Positions 1-6,877 are shown, counted from the first letter of the stretch. The stretch is 9,113 nt of DNA from JAHFOW01 sp964370795 (GCA_964370795.1 CAYJME010000138.1:1-9113); one strand, 5' to 3'. A program made the numbers and translations. The notes: a model not told the origin generated them from the sequence alone.

Positions 1-330
1 CTTCGCCATGACACGCACTATGCGCTTTGATGGTACACTGCACGCTGTCATTGCGCATCCTGTCGTTGTGCATTGCACCTTTTCATTGCGGACAGGAACC
101 CCTTCTTGTGGCTTTATTCTGTCATTGCGAGCGAAGCGAAGCAATCTTTCTCTCACAAATAAACACTACATCAGGAATGGTGAAAGAACAACAAGTATTT
201 GGCCCCGAAGGGATGAAAGAAATTTATTATTTCCCCAGGTATTTTTCGTCCTATTCAATACCATAATTATTCAAAACATCTATAAATTCCTATGCAATAA
301 ATTTATATTTTGCTTTAAAAGCTTCGTAGC
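1..330. other. Gene-free leader region with degenerate repeats
   Basis: No believable gene is visible here. Two overlapping open frames exist, but they read through a dispersed repeat and have no family resemblance. The first 130 bases hold four irregularly spaced CATTGC(G) words (near 49, 70, 83 and 122), which look like decayed or partial copies of the repeat at 121-147. Around 200-211 there is a short GGCCCCGAAGGG word of the kind found in small palindromic repeats. From about 245 the sequence becomes strongly AT-rich and leads into the promoter region of the radical SAM gene. Confidence 0.6.
121..147. repeat. REP-like dispersed repeat unit
   Basis: The unit starts GTCATTGCGAGCGAAGC and ends GAAGCAATCT. 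ATTGC near its left end pairs with GCAAT near its right end, giving an imperfect hairpin with an internal GCGAAGCGA run. This word is recognisable as a short interspersed repeat family seen in many unrelated bacterial genomes, usually between genes. When translated it gives the familiar spurious string SLRAKRSN, which is why false open frames cross it. Only one good copy is present in the window. Confidence 0.7.
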
Positions 331-345
331 ATAACATGTTATAAT
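331..345 (+). promoter_or_regulatory. Extended -10 promoter overlapped by a palindrome
   Basis: TATAAT at 340-345 is preceded by TG plus one base (337-339), a perfect extended -10 element for a housekeeping sigma factor. No good -35 sits 16-18 bases upstream, as is typical of extended -10 promoters. The 12-base perfect palindrome ATAACATGTTAT at 331-342 overlaps the -10, so a dimeric repressor could bind there. Transcription would start near 352 and leave a leader of about 74 bases before the radical SAM gene. The promoter is an inference from sequence; the palindrome is seen directly, but short AT-rich palindromes can arise by chance. Confidence 0.42.
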
Positions 346-425
346 ATTGCATTTGTACCATAATTAGGCAATTTTATTAGGGATTCTCTGTTAGCATATC
401 TATCAATTGTTTTGTTAAAAATAAT

Positions 426-1178
426 ATGAGTTTTATTGTTCGTGAAATTAAGGCTAAATCCGTACTTACCAAATCAGGGATTCCTGGTATTGATTACTGC
501 ATTAACCCTTACGTGGGCTGTTTTCACGGCTGCCGGTATTGTTACGCAACGTTTATGAAACGGTTTACCGGACATCAGGAACCGTGGGGAAGCTTTGTGG
601 ACGTCAAGGTAAACGCACCAGCAATTCTCCCAAAACAGCTTGCGAGGGCAAGAAGGGGCAATGTCCTGATCAGTTCGGTAACCGATGGTTATCAGCCCAT
701 CGAGTCGAAGTATAAACTTACACGGCAGTGCCTCGAAGTCCTTTTAGAATACCAGTTCCCTGTTGACATACTCACGAAATCTCCTCTCGTCCTGAGGGAT
801 ATGGATATCATGGAGAAATTTAAGGAAATTGAGGTCGGCCTTACTATCACAACAGACAATGAAAATACGAGGAAGGTCTTTGAGCCACATGCCCCACCTG
901 TCAGTGAAAGAATGAAAGCCTTAAAAACTCTCCACGACCATGGAATAAAGACGTACGCCTTCATTGGTCCCGTGCTGCCCATGAATCCTGATGCGCTCTC
1001 TGAGAAATTAAGTCCTTATGTCGATAGTGTTATTATTGACAGGATGAATTATACCTCTAAGACTGTTAGTATATACAAACGGTTGAATTTGGGCAGGTGG
1101 CTTGATTATGAGTTTGTAGATGCCATTATTAAGAACTTAAAGGACGGATTTGCAGGAAAAACCGTGGATATTTGCTGA
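426..1178 (+). CDS. Radical SAM protein, SplB-like (COG1533)
   Basis: This 250-residue protein carries the radical SAM iron-sulfur motif C32-x3-C36-x2-C39, in the context GCFHGCRYCYA, near its N-terminus. ISSVTDGYQPIE (about residues 82-93) is the block typical of the spore-photoproduct-lyase-like COG1533 group. These enzymes cleave S-adenosylmethionine at a [4Fe-4S] cluster to make a radical; most members of the group have no known substrate. At 250 residues it is shorter than genuine SplB and lacks any obvious extra domain, so DNA photoproduct repair should not be assumed. The ATG at 426 is the only usual start before an in-frame stop at 378-380, but no Shine-Dalgarno sequence precedes it. 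The gene lies 43 bases upstream of rpiB on the same strand and could share its transcript. Confidence 0.85.
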   Translation: MSFIVREIKAKSVLTKSGIPGIDYCINPYVGCFHGCRYCYATFMKRFTGHQEPWGSFVDVKVNAPAILPKQLARARRGNVLISSVTDGYQPIESKYKLTRQCLEVLLEYQFPVDILTKSPLVLRDMDIMEKFKEIEVGLTITTDNENTRKVFEPHAPPVSERMKALKTLHDHGIKTYAFIGPVLPMNPDALSEKLSPYVDSVIIDRMNYTSKTVSIYKRLNLGRWLDYEFVDAIIKNLKDGFAGKTVDIC

Positions 1179-1221
1179 TTATTATGGCTGTTGTTTATAT
1201 AATTGATTACGGAGAAATGAT

Positions 1222-1674
1222 ATGTTTATTGCCATTGGCGCAGACCACGCCGGATTTGAATTGAAGGAACTCATGACAGCTTTCCTGCGTGAACAGGGAC
1301 ACCAGGTCATAGACATGGGTACGCACAATAAAGATTCTGTTGACTACCCCGATTATGCAGAAGCTGTTGCATTATCAATCCGTGATGGTAAGGCAGACCG
1401 GGGTATTCTGCTTTGCTGTAGTGGTGTCGGAGCATCGGTCGCAGCAACCAAGATACCCGGTATTCGTGCCGGACTTTGTCATGATACGTATTCCGCGCAC
1501 CAGGGCGTTGAACATGACGATATGAACATCCTGGTCTTGGGTTCATGTGTGGTCGGAATTGAACTGGCAAAAGAGCTCGTTCGCTCTTTCGTAGGGGCTC
1601 AATTTAACGGCGAAGAACGGCACAGGCGCAGGTTGGAAAAGATCCATGCGATAGAAGTCCGTTATCGTTTATAA
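1222..1674 (+). CDS. rpiB: Ribose-5-phosphate isomerase B
   Basis: The 150-residue protein matches the RpiB/LacAB family over its whole length. It interconverts ribulose-5-phosphate and ribose-5-phosphate in the cytoplasm. Visible motifs are GADHAGFELK (residues 6-15), VDYPDYA (40-46), the phosphate/active-site loop CCSGVGASVAATK (65-77), GLCHDTYSA (84-92) and EHDDMNILVLG (97-107). C65 aligns with the catalytic cysteine of E. coli RpiB, and H98 and D99 are kept. The residue after the cysteine is normally glycine but is C66 here. GGAG at 1211-1214, seven bases before the ATG, supports this start. A TATAAT word at 1198-1203 has no good -35 and is probably incidental. The stop is 19 bases before gnd, so the two genes are very likely co-transcribed. 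Confidence 0.95.
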   Translation: MFIAIGADHAGFELKELMTAFLREQGHQVIDMGTHNKDSVDYPDYAEAVALSIRDGKADRGILLCCSGVGASVAATKIPGIRAGLCHDTYSAHQGVEHDDMNILVLGSCVVGIELAKELVRSFVGAQFNGEERHRRRLEKIHAIEVRYRL

Positions 1675-1693
1675 TTTACAAGGAGAATAAAAT

Positions 1694-2686
1694 ATGCAAT
1701 TAGGTATGATCGGAATGGGAAGGATGGGAGCAAATATGGCACGTCGCTTAGTGCGCGGCGGCCATCAATGTATTGTGTACGACAGAAAGCCTGAACATGT
1801 GAAACAATTAGTTGATGAAGGCGCACTGGGTTCCGTATCGTTGGAAGATTTTATCAACAAACTCAGCAAACCCCGAACTGCCTGGATCATGGTAACTGCA
1901 GGTGAACCGACAGAACAGATGGTCGAAAAATTGGCAAACCTTATGGAGGCAGGAGACATCATCATTGACGGCGGCAATTCTTACTATAAAGATGATGTGC
2001 GTCGGGCAAAGTCGCTGAAACAGAAGAACATCCATTATGTTGACGTTGGCACAAGCGGTGGCATTTGGGGACTCGAACGTGGCTACTGCCTTATGATTGG
2101 CGGAGAAGCCGATATTTTCAACCATCTCATCCCGCTTTTTAAAACCCTTGCACCCGGACGTGAAGATATACCGCAAACCCCTGGACGTGAGGGAAAAGAG
2201 AGTACCACAGAGGCAGGCTATGTTTATTGCGGGCCGTATGGGGCAGGTCACTTCATCAAGATGGTCCACAACGGCATTGAATACGGTATGATGCAGGCTT
2301 ATGCAGAAGGATTTGATATATTACGAAATGCACATTCAAACGAATTACCCGAAGAACATCGCTATAATTTCAATGTCGCCGACATTGCCGAGGTATGGCG
2401 CCGCGGGAGCGTAGTTAGATCATGGCTCCTCGATCTCATAGCAATGGCGCTCTATGAAGATCCAACATTATCCACTTACTCCGGATTTGTTCAGGATTCC
2501 GGCGAAGGCCGGTGGACCATCATGGCAGCAATCGAGGAATCCGTACCCGTTGATGTGCTTTCAGCGTCATTATACGCACGTTTCCGTTCACGAAAGGAAC
2601 ACACCTTTGCCGAGAAGGTACTCTCGGCCATGAGGCAAAAATTTGGCGGTCATATAGAACCGCAAAAGCAGGCGGGAGGCGGTTAA
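1694..2686 (+). CDS. gnd: 6-phosphogluconate dehydrogenase, short NAD-type (decarboxylating)
   Basis: This enzyme oxidises and decarboxylates 6-phosphogluconate to ribulose-5-phosphate, the substrate of the neighbouring RpiB. It has 330 residues, the size of the short NAD-dependent (GndA/YqeC-like) branch rather than the roughly 470-residue NADP enzyme. GMGRMG (7-12) forms the Rossmann loop, and D30 at the end of the second strand (VYDRK) favours NAD over NADP. GTSGGIWG (119-126) and FIKMVHNGIEYG, with K189 and N193, are the substrate and catalytic blocks. The branch-typical stretch APGRED to CGPYGAGHF, rich in Gly and Pro, lies between them. AGGAG at 1681-1685, eight bases before the ATG, is a strong ribosome site. 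A 206-base gap with several hairpins separates it from zwf. Cofactor choice is an inference from D30 and the family. Confidence 0.94.
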   Translation: MQLGMIGMGRMGANMARRLVRGGHQCIVYDRKPEHVKQLVDEGALGSVSLEDFINKLSKPRTAWIMVTAGEPTEQMVEKLANLMEAGDIIIDGGNSYYKDDVRRAKSLKQKNIHYVDVGTSGGIWGLERGYCLMIGGEADIFNHLIPLFKTLAPGREDIPQTPGREGKESTTEAGYVYCGPYGAGHFIKMVHNGIEYGMMQAYAEGFDILRNAHSNELPEEHRYNFNVADIAEVWRRGSVVRSWLLDLIAMALYEDPTLSTYSGFVQDSGEGRWTIMAAIEESVPVDVLSASLYARFRSRKEHTFAEKVLSAMRQKFGGHIEPQKQAGGG

Positions 2687-2746
2687 CAGTGAGCAAAGGA
2701 CAGGAATGAGCATTAAATCAGGCATTCGGCGACTTTTTATTGTAGC

Positions 2747-2766
2747 GCCGATCCTTTGTGGTCGGC
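2747..2766. repeat. Hairpin in gnd-zwf gap
   Basis: GCCGATC at 2747-2753 pairs with GGTCGGC at 2760-2766, giving a seven-base-pair stem with one T-G wobble and a six-base loop. It lies 60 bases after the gnd stop. No T-run follows on the plus strand, but TTTTTAT at 2734-2740 lies just upstream of it. It could weakly terminate transcription or be a remnant of a dispersed repeat. It is the first of three hairpins packed into 76 bases. Confidence 0.5.
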
Positions 2767-2769
2767 AAT

Positions 2770-2796
2770 AAGCAGTTTAAACGATTTAAACTGCTT
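2770..2796. repeat. Perfect 12-bp inverted repeat
   Basis: AAGCAGTTTAAA (2770-2781) and TTTAAACTGCTT (2785-2796) are exact reverse complements separated by CGA. The stem is long and the loop minimal. No T-run follows directly, so it is not a textbook intrinsic terminator. It may be a dispersed palindromic unit, a transcript-end stabiliser for rpiB-gnd, or a dimeric regulator site upstream of zwf. Confidence 0.75.
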
Positions 2797-2797
2797 A

Positions 2798-2822
2798 AAC
2801 CGTTTGATTTGTGCAAACGGTT
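2798..2822. repeat. Perfect 9-bp inverted repeat adjoining the previous one
   Basis: AACCGTTTG (2798-2806) and CAAACGGTT (2814-2822) are exact reverse complements around a seven-base loop. It begins one base after the 12-bp inverted repeat, so the two would form tandem stems. It ends 70 bases before the zwf start, which places it around or just upstream of any zwf promoter. Confidence 0.7.
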
Positions 2823-2841
2823 ATAGGGACAAACTATCCAT

Positions 2842-2870
2842 TTTACGATTTGTATTGAAATTCCTATATA
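2842..2870 (+). promoter_or_regulatory. Possible weak zwf promoter
   Basis: TTTACG at 2842-2847 (four of six to the -35 consensus) and TATATA at 2865-2870 (five of six to the -10) are 17 bases apart, the ideal spacing. The next bases are AT-rich and lead to the ribosome site at 2878-2883. In such AT-rich sequence a match of this quality can arise by chance. The long hairpin-filled gap before zwf makes a separate promoter reasonable. Confidence 0.25.
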
Positions 2871-2892
2871 TTAAATTAAAGGACAGATTCAC

Positions 2893-4431
2893 ATGGAATG
2901 TACAGATGTAAAAAAAACTGGAAATGATTCGCCGGGAAAAACGGGCGATCCGTGCATTATGGTTATCTTTGGCGCATCCGGCGACCTCGCCAAACGTAAA
3001 CTCATCCCGGCGCTTTATAACCTGGCACGAGAAAACCTGCTGGCAAAGGAGTTTGCCGTCATTGGCATTGCCCGACACGAAATGAACCACGACGAGTTTC
3101 GTAACAAGATCAGCCAGGATATCAAAGAGTATGCCACAACTGACTTCGACTCTGACCTGTGGAATTGTTTTGTACAACGACTCTATTACCTGTCGGGCGA
3201 TATTCAAAATCCCGGCACATATAAACAACTTCAGGAATTGCTGTCGGAACTGGACAGGAAACACGGCACGCAGGGAAACTACCTTTATTATCTCGCAACG
3301 GCGCCCGACCTTTTTGCCCATGTGATTCAACAAATTGGCGATACCGGACTTGCACAGGAAGAAAATAGCCACTGGCGTCGGGTGATTATCGAGAAACCTT
3401 TTGGACGCGATGTCGTGTCTGCCCGCTCCCTTAACAATGAAATCAGAAAGGTGCTCAACGAGAATCAGATTTACCGTATAGACCACTACCTCGGCAAGGA
3501 GACGGTGCAAAATATCATGGTGTTCCGCTTTGCAAACGGTATCTTTGAGCCTATCTGGAACCATCGATATATCGACCATGTGCAAATAACCGTTGCAGAG
3601 GACATTGGCGTGGGACAACGCGGAGGTTATTACGACCAGGCCGGGGCATTGCGGGATATGGTGCCAAATCACATGTTCCAATTGCTTACCCTCACGGCGA
3701 TGGAACCGCCCATTTCTTTTGAAGCAGACGCCGTGCGTGACGAGCAGGTCAAGATTTTGCGGGCTATTCAATCCCTTACACCGGAAGAAGTCCTCAGATT
3801 TACCGTAAGAGGACAATATGGAGAAGGTATTATCAAAGAACAACGGGTACCCGCATATCGTTTCGAGCCAAGCGTTCCACCCGATTCCCGTACCGAGACA
3901 TTTGTAGCATTAAAGCTCTATATCGATAATTGGCGGTGGGCGAATGTGCCATTTTACCTGCGAACAGGGAAACGACTCCCCTGCCGTGTTACTGAAATTG
4001 CCATTCAATTTAAAAGCGCCCCATTTGTTTTGTTTCGTAAAACCAGCGTTGAGCACCTGAAGCCAAATCTGCTGGTGCTGCATATCCAACCGGATGAAGG
4101 TATTTCACTCAACTTCGGCGCAAAAATTCCCGGATCGGTCGTGCATCTGGGAACGGTTGATATGGAATTTAAATACGAAGATTATTTTGGCCGCACGCCA
4201 AGCACAGGCCACGAAAGGCTTCTTTATGACTGTATGCTGGGCGATGCAACCCTGTTCCAACGCGCCGACATGGTAGAGGCAAGCTGGGGTGTAGTGTCTA
4301 CCATACAGGACGTCTGGAAGGCGCTTACAGAACGAAAATTTCCCAACTATGCGGCAGGCGCCTGGGGGCCGAAAGAGGCCAACGATCTCATAGAACGGGA
4401 TGGCAGGGAATGGAGAACATGCAAGGAATAA
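2893..4431 (+). CDS. zwf: Glucose-6-phosphate 1-dehydrogenase
   Basis: The 512-residue enzyme oxidises glucose-6-phosphate to 6-phosphoglucono-lactone, the first step of the oxidative pentose phosphate pathway. GASGDLAKRKLIPALYNL starts at residue 27 and is the N-terminal dinucleotide-binding signature. R61 in GIARHE corresponds to the arginine linked with NADP binding in the Leuconostoc enzyme. EKPFGRD (167-173) and RIDHYLGKE (195-203) are the substrate-binding signatures, and H260 in VPNHMFQLL matches the catalytic base. Its length is normal and no conserved block is missing. AAAGGA at 2878-2883, nine bases upstream, supports the ATG. Pgl, the next enzyme, follows after a repeat-filled gap. 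A long open frame on the opposite strand (2821-3843) is a coding shadow. Confidence 0.97.
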   Translation: MECTDVKKTGNDSPGKTGDPCIMVIFGASGDLAKRKLIPALYNLARENLLAKEFAVIGIARHEMNHDEFRNKISQDIKEYATTDFDSDLWNCFVQRLYYLSGDIQNPGTYKQLQELLSELDRKHGTQGNYLYYLATAPDLFAHVIQQIGDTGLAQEENSHWRRVIIEKPFGRDVVSARSLNNEIRKVLNENQIYRIDHYLGKETVQNIMVFRFANGIFEPIWNHRYIDHVQITVAEDIGVGQRGGYYDQAGALRDMVPNHMFQLLTLTAMEPPISFEADAVRDEQVKILRAIQSLTPEEVLRFTVRGQYGEGIIKEQRVPAYRFEPSVPPDSRTETFVALKLYIDNWRWANVPFYLRTGKRLPCRVTEIAIQFKSAPFVLFRKTSVEHLKPNLLVLHIQPDEGISLNFGAKIPGSVVHLGTVDMEFKYEDYFGRTPSTGHERLLYDCMLGDATLFQRADMVEASWGVVSTIQDVWKALTERKFPNYAAGAWGPKEANDLIERDGREWRTCKE

Positions 4432-4467
4432 TTTGATCGATACATGCTTTGCCTGAAATAATCTCAA

Positions 4468-4540
4468 ACAACCCCTGACTCCCCCCTTTGTTAGGGGGAC
4501 GAGAAAAAATCCCCCTTAGAAAAGGGGGCAAGGGGGTTGT
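4468..4540. repeat. Long imperfect C/G-run inverted repeat in zwf-pgl gap
   Basis: The arms run from ACAACCCC at 4468 to about 4500 and from about 4510 to GGGGTTGT at 4540, with an A-rich loop of about nine bases. They pair over most of their length with small bulges. Each arm also folds alone: CCCCCT/AGGGGG at 4482-4498, and CCCCCTT/AAGGGGG at 4511-4528. This CCCCCTT...AAGGGGG style is familiar as a non-coding dispersed repeat. It starts 36 bases after the zwf stop and ends 58 bases before the pgl ATG, so it may attenuate or process a zwf-pgl transcript. Confidence 0.75.
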
Positions 4541-4598
4541 AACCACTCACAATGACAATGGTAATCTCAACTTATTTACGACGTTTAAAATAAACGAT

Positions 4599-5366
4599 AT
4601 GACCAGAGGAAACATAAAACACGAAATACTCGTTGTCTCAGACCATGATGAATTATGCTGCAGGGCAGCGAAAGAATTTGTTCGCATAGCTCACGATTCA
4701 ATACAGACGAAAGAAAAATTTACCGTCGTATTGTCTGGTGGTTCAACTCCCGCCGGGCTTTACAAGCTCCTGGCAAGCGACGACTATCGTGAACAAGTAC
4801 CATGGTCGAACGTGTATTTTTTCTGGGGCGATGAGCGATGTGTGCCGCCGGATCATAAAGACAGCAATTATAACATGGCTCGACAAATATTACTCAATAA
4901 AGTACCGATTCCTAAAGAAAACATCTTTCGAATGCCAGCAGAGCAGGCAGATCATGATCAAGCCTCAGCAGAGTACGAGCAGACGATCAGGACGTTTTTC
5001 CCTGTAAATACAGGTGAACGACCACGATTTGATCTCGTTTTACTTGGTATGGGTGATGATGGGCATACAGCATCACTCTTCCCTGGAACTCCTGCCCTTT
5101 TTGAAAATGAGCTATTGGTCACTGCAAACTATATAGAAAAATTGGGTCTCTATCGTTTGACATTAACCGTTCCCCTCATCAATCAGGCAAAAAATATCAT
5201 ATTTTTAATATCCGGAGAATCAAAGGCAACGGTATTGAAAGAGGTTCTGGAGGGTGAGTATCAACCCCAAAAACTGCCATCCCAGCTTATTAACCCTGTA
5301 AATGGAAGACTTTTGTTTATCATTGACCGTGCGGCGGGGAAATTAATTAACCCTGACAGGGTTTAA
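4599..5366 (+). CDS. pgl: 6-phosphogluconolactonase (DevB/SOL family)
   Basis: This cytoplasmic hydrolase opens 6-phosphoglucono-lactone to 6-phosphogluconate, linking Zwf with Gnd. From the ATG at 4599 it has 255 residues, close to the family norm. SGGSTP (46-51), GDERCVP (77-83) with SNYNMAR soon after, and GMGDDGHTASLFPG (150 onward) are the diagnostic blocks of the DevB/NagB-like fold, not the unrelated beta-propeller Pgl. The frame is open further upstream to a TTG at 4488, but that stretch translates the C/G-run repeat and matches nothing, so the ATG is preferred. No good Shine-Dalgarno sequence precedes it. The last five residues, NPDRV, and the stop lie inside a perfect inverted repeat, so the natural C-terminus was probably altered by a repeat insertion. 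Confidence 0.93.
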   Translation: MTRGNIKHEILVVSDHDELCCRAAKEFVRIAHDSIQTKEKFTVVLSGGSTPAGLYKLLASDDYREQVPWSNVYFFWGDERCVPPDHKDSNYNMARQILLNKVPIPKENIFRMPAEQADHDQASAEYEQTIRTFFPVNTGERPRFDLVLLGMGDDGHTASLFPGTPALFENELLVTANYIEKLGLYRLTLTVPLINQAKNIIFLISGESKATVLKEVLEGEYQPQKLPSQLINPVNGRLLFIIDRAAGKLINPDRV

Positions 5367-5383
5367 AACCCTGTCAGGGTTAA
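5347..5383. repeat. Perfect 18-bp inverted repeat overlapping the pgl stop
   Basis: TTAACCCTGACAGGGTTT (5347-5364) and AAACCCTGTCAGGGTTAA (5366-5383) are exact reverse complements around a single A. Each arm is itself a small palindrome (CCCTG-A-CAGGG and CCCTG-T-CAGGG), so the element can fold as one long stem or as two short ones. TTAA stands at both ends; this is either part of the arms or a duplicated target, which the sequence alone cannot tell apart. The pgl stop codon TAA spans its centre. It may also act as a transcript-end stem between pgl and the aldehyde dehydrogenase. Confidence 0.88.
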
Positions 5384-5452
5384 CCTTGCATGGGCATAGT
5401 GCGATATACCTCTGCTCAATGATCACATGAATATAAAAACGGAGATTTTTAC

Positions 5453-6877
5453 GTGAAGAATACCTGCAAATACCTTATTGGCAATGAATGGCGGGAAGGC
5501 AAAGAAACACTGGAAGTAATAAATCCTTATAACAGTGAAATTATAGGTACTACCTTTCTGGCATCAGAGAATGATTGTGAAGACGCCATTCAGGGCGCCC
5601 TCCATGCTTTCGGGGAAACCCGAAAACTGCCCGCTTTTAAAAGGGCTCAAATCCTCGGCAATATCAGGGACGGCATCAGTAAACGGAGTGAAGAATTTGC
5701 CCGGATGATTACCCTGGAGTCCGGCAAACCCATCACCGATGCGAGGGTTGAGGTCGAAAGGGCTGTGGGGACTTTTCAGGTGGCAATGGAGGAATCGAGG
5801 AGGATGTTTGGGGAGTTTATCCCGTTAGACGTCACGGAGCGGTCGAAAAACAGGGTTGGCATTCACCGTCGTTTCCCGATTGGTTTAGTACTCGGTATCA
5901 CCCCGTTCAATTTCCCTTTAAACCTGATCGTTCATAAGGTTGCGCCTGCCCTTGCATCGGGAAATCCCATTATTATCAAACCTGCCTCAAAAACCCCGTT
6001 AACCGCACTGCTCCTGGGAGAGGTCGTATCAGAATCAGGTTGGCCTGCAGGCGGTTTCAGTATATTTTCCTGTAAATCAAATCTGGCGGAGCGTATGGTG
6101 GCAGATGACCGCATTAAGAAGCTCACCTTCACGGGAAGCGCTGAAATCGGATGGCGGCTCAAACAGATTGCAGGGAAAAAAAGGGTTACCCTGGAACTGG
6201 GTGGAAATGCCGGCGCAATCATTGATAGCCCTGAAAACCTGGACTACATTGTGAAACGATGTGTGGTAAGCGCCTTTTCCTTTAGCGGGCAGATTTGCAT
6301 ATCACTCCAGCGATTATTCGTAAACAAAAAAATATGCGATGACTTTCTGACAAATTTTATAGATAACGTAAAGACCTTAAAAATGGGCAACCCTATGGAA
6401 GAGGACACAAAAATCGGCCCCATGATCGACGAACAGGCCGCACTGAAGATTGAGTCCTGGGTATCTGAGGCAGTTCAGGAAGGGGCGAAACTCGCCTGCG
6501 GTGGAAGACGCAAAAACACATTCTACGAGCCTACGGTGATTACCCATACAACAGCCGGTATGAAGGTAAACAAAAATGAATTATTTGCGCCGGCGGTAAC
6601 GGTCGCAATTCATGAGAACTTTGAAGATGCCGTCAGGCAAATCAACAATTCCCGGTACGGATTGCAGGCAAGTGTGTTTACTAATAACATACGCCATATC
6701 TTCTATGCTTACGAAAACCTGGAGGTTGGCGGCGTAATCGTTAATGATGTACCGTCATTTCGGGCTGATACCATGCCTTATGGGGGCGCTAAAGATTCGG
6801 GTATCGGCCGTGAAGGCGTCCGTTATGCTATGGAAGAAATGACCGAACCAAAATTGCTGGTGTTAAATCTGTCGTAA
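5453..6877 (+). CDS. NAD(P)-dependent aldehyde dehydrogenase, lactaldehyde/GAPN-like
   Basis: This 474-residue member of the ALDH superfamily oxidises an aldehyde to its acid. The catalytic set is complete: N153 in TPFNFP, K176 in IIKPAS, FTGS (226-229), E248 in LELGGN and C282 in GQICIS. GQICISLQR and the C-terminal MPYGGAKDSGIGREG resemble the lactaldehyde/non-phosphorylating glyceraldehyde-3-phosphate group more than betaine or fatty aldehyde enzymes. Serine, not glutamate, follows the KPA block (S179), which in this superfamily is compatible with NADP use. The start is GTG, supported by GGAG at 5441-5444 eight bases upstream. It follows pgl by 86 bases. The substrate cannot be read from the sequence; a sugar-derived aldehyde would suit the context. 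Confidence 0.9.
   Translation: MKNTCKYLIGNEWREGKETLEVINPYNSEIIGTTFLASENDCEDAIQGALHAFGETRKLPAFKRAQILGNIRDGISKRSEEFARMITLESGKPITDARVEVERAVGTFQVAMEESRRMFGEFIPLDVTERSKNRVGIHRRFPIGLVLGITPFNFPLNLIVHKVAPALASGNPIIIKPASKTPLTALLLGEVVSESGWPAGGFSIFSCKSNLAERMVADDRIKKLTFTGSAEIGWRLKQIAGKKRVTLELGGNAGAIIDSPENLDYIVKRCVVSAFSFSGQICISLQRLFVNKKICDDFLTNFIDNVKTLKMGNPMEEDTKIGPMIDEQAALKIESWVSEAVQEGAKLACGGRRKNTFYEPTVITHTTAGMKVNKNELFAPAVTVAIHENFEDAVRQINNSRYGLQASVFTNNIRHIFYAYENLEVGGVIVNDVPSFRADTMPYGGAKDSGIGREGVRYAMEEMTEPKLLVLNLS

Noticed and set aside
8..334. Two overlapping short open frames in the leader region
   Set aside because: They read through the dispersed repeat (giving the well-known spurious SLRAKRSN string), lack ribosome sites and show no family features.
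426..1178. Calling the radical SAM protein a spore photoproduct lyase
   Set aside because: Only the family-level motifs are seen; the protein is short and the neighbours are sugar-phosphate genes, not sporulation or repair genes.
1808..2269. 153-codon open frame antisense to gnd
   Set aside because: Shadow of the well-supported gnd gene, with no recognisable protein features.
2821..3843. 340-codon open frame antisense to zwf
   Set aside because: It lies opposite a certain gene in a shadow frame, has no ribosome site or known domain, and its composition mirrors zwf codon use.
4488..4598. N-terminal extension of Pgl from a TTG start
   Set aside because: The extension is translated C/G-run repeat, has no family match and makes the protein longer than normal; the ATG at 4599 fits the family.
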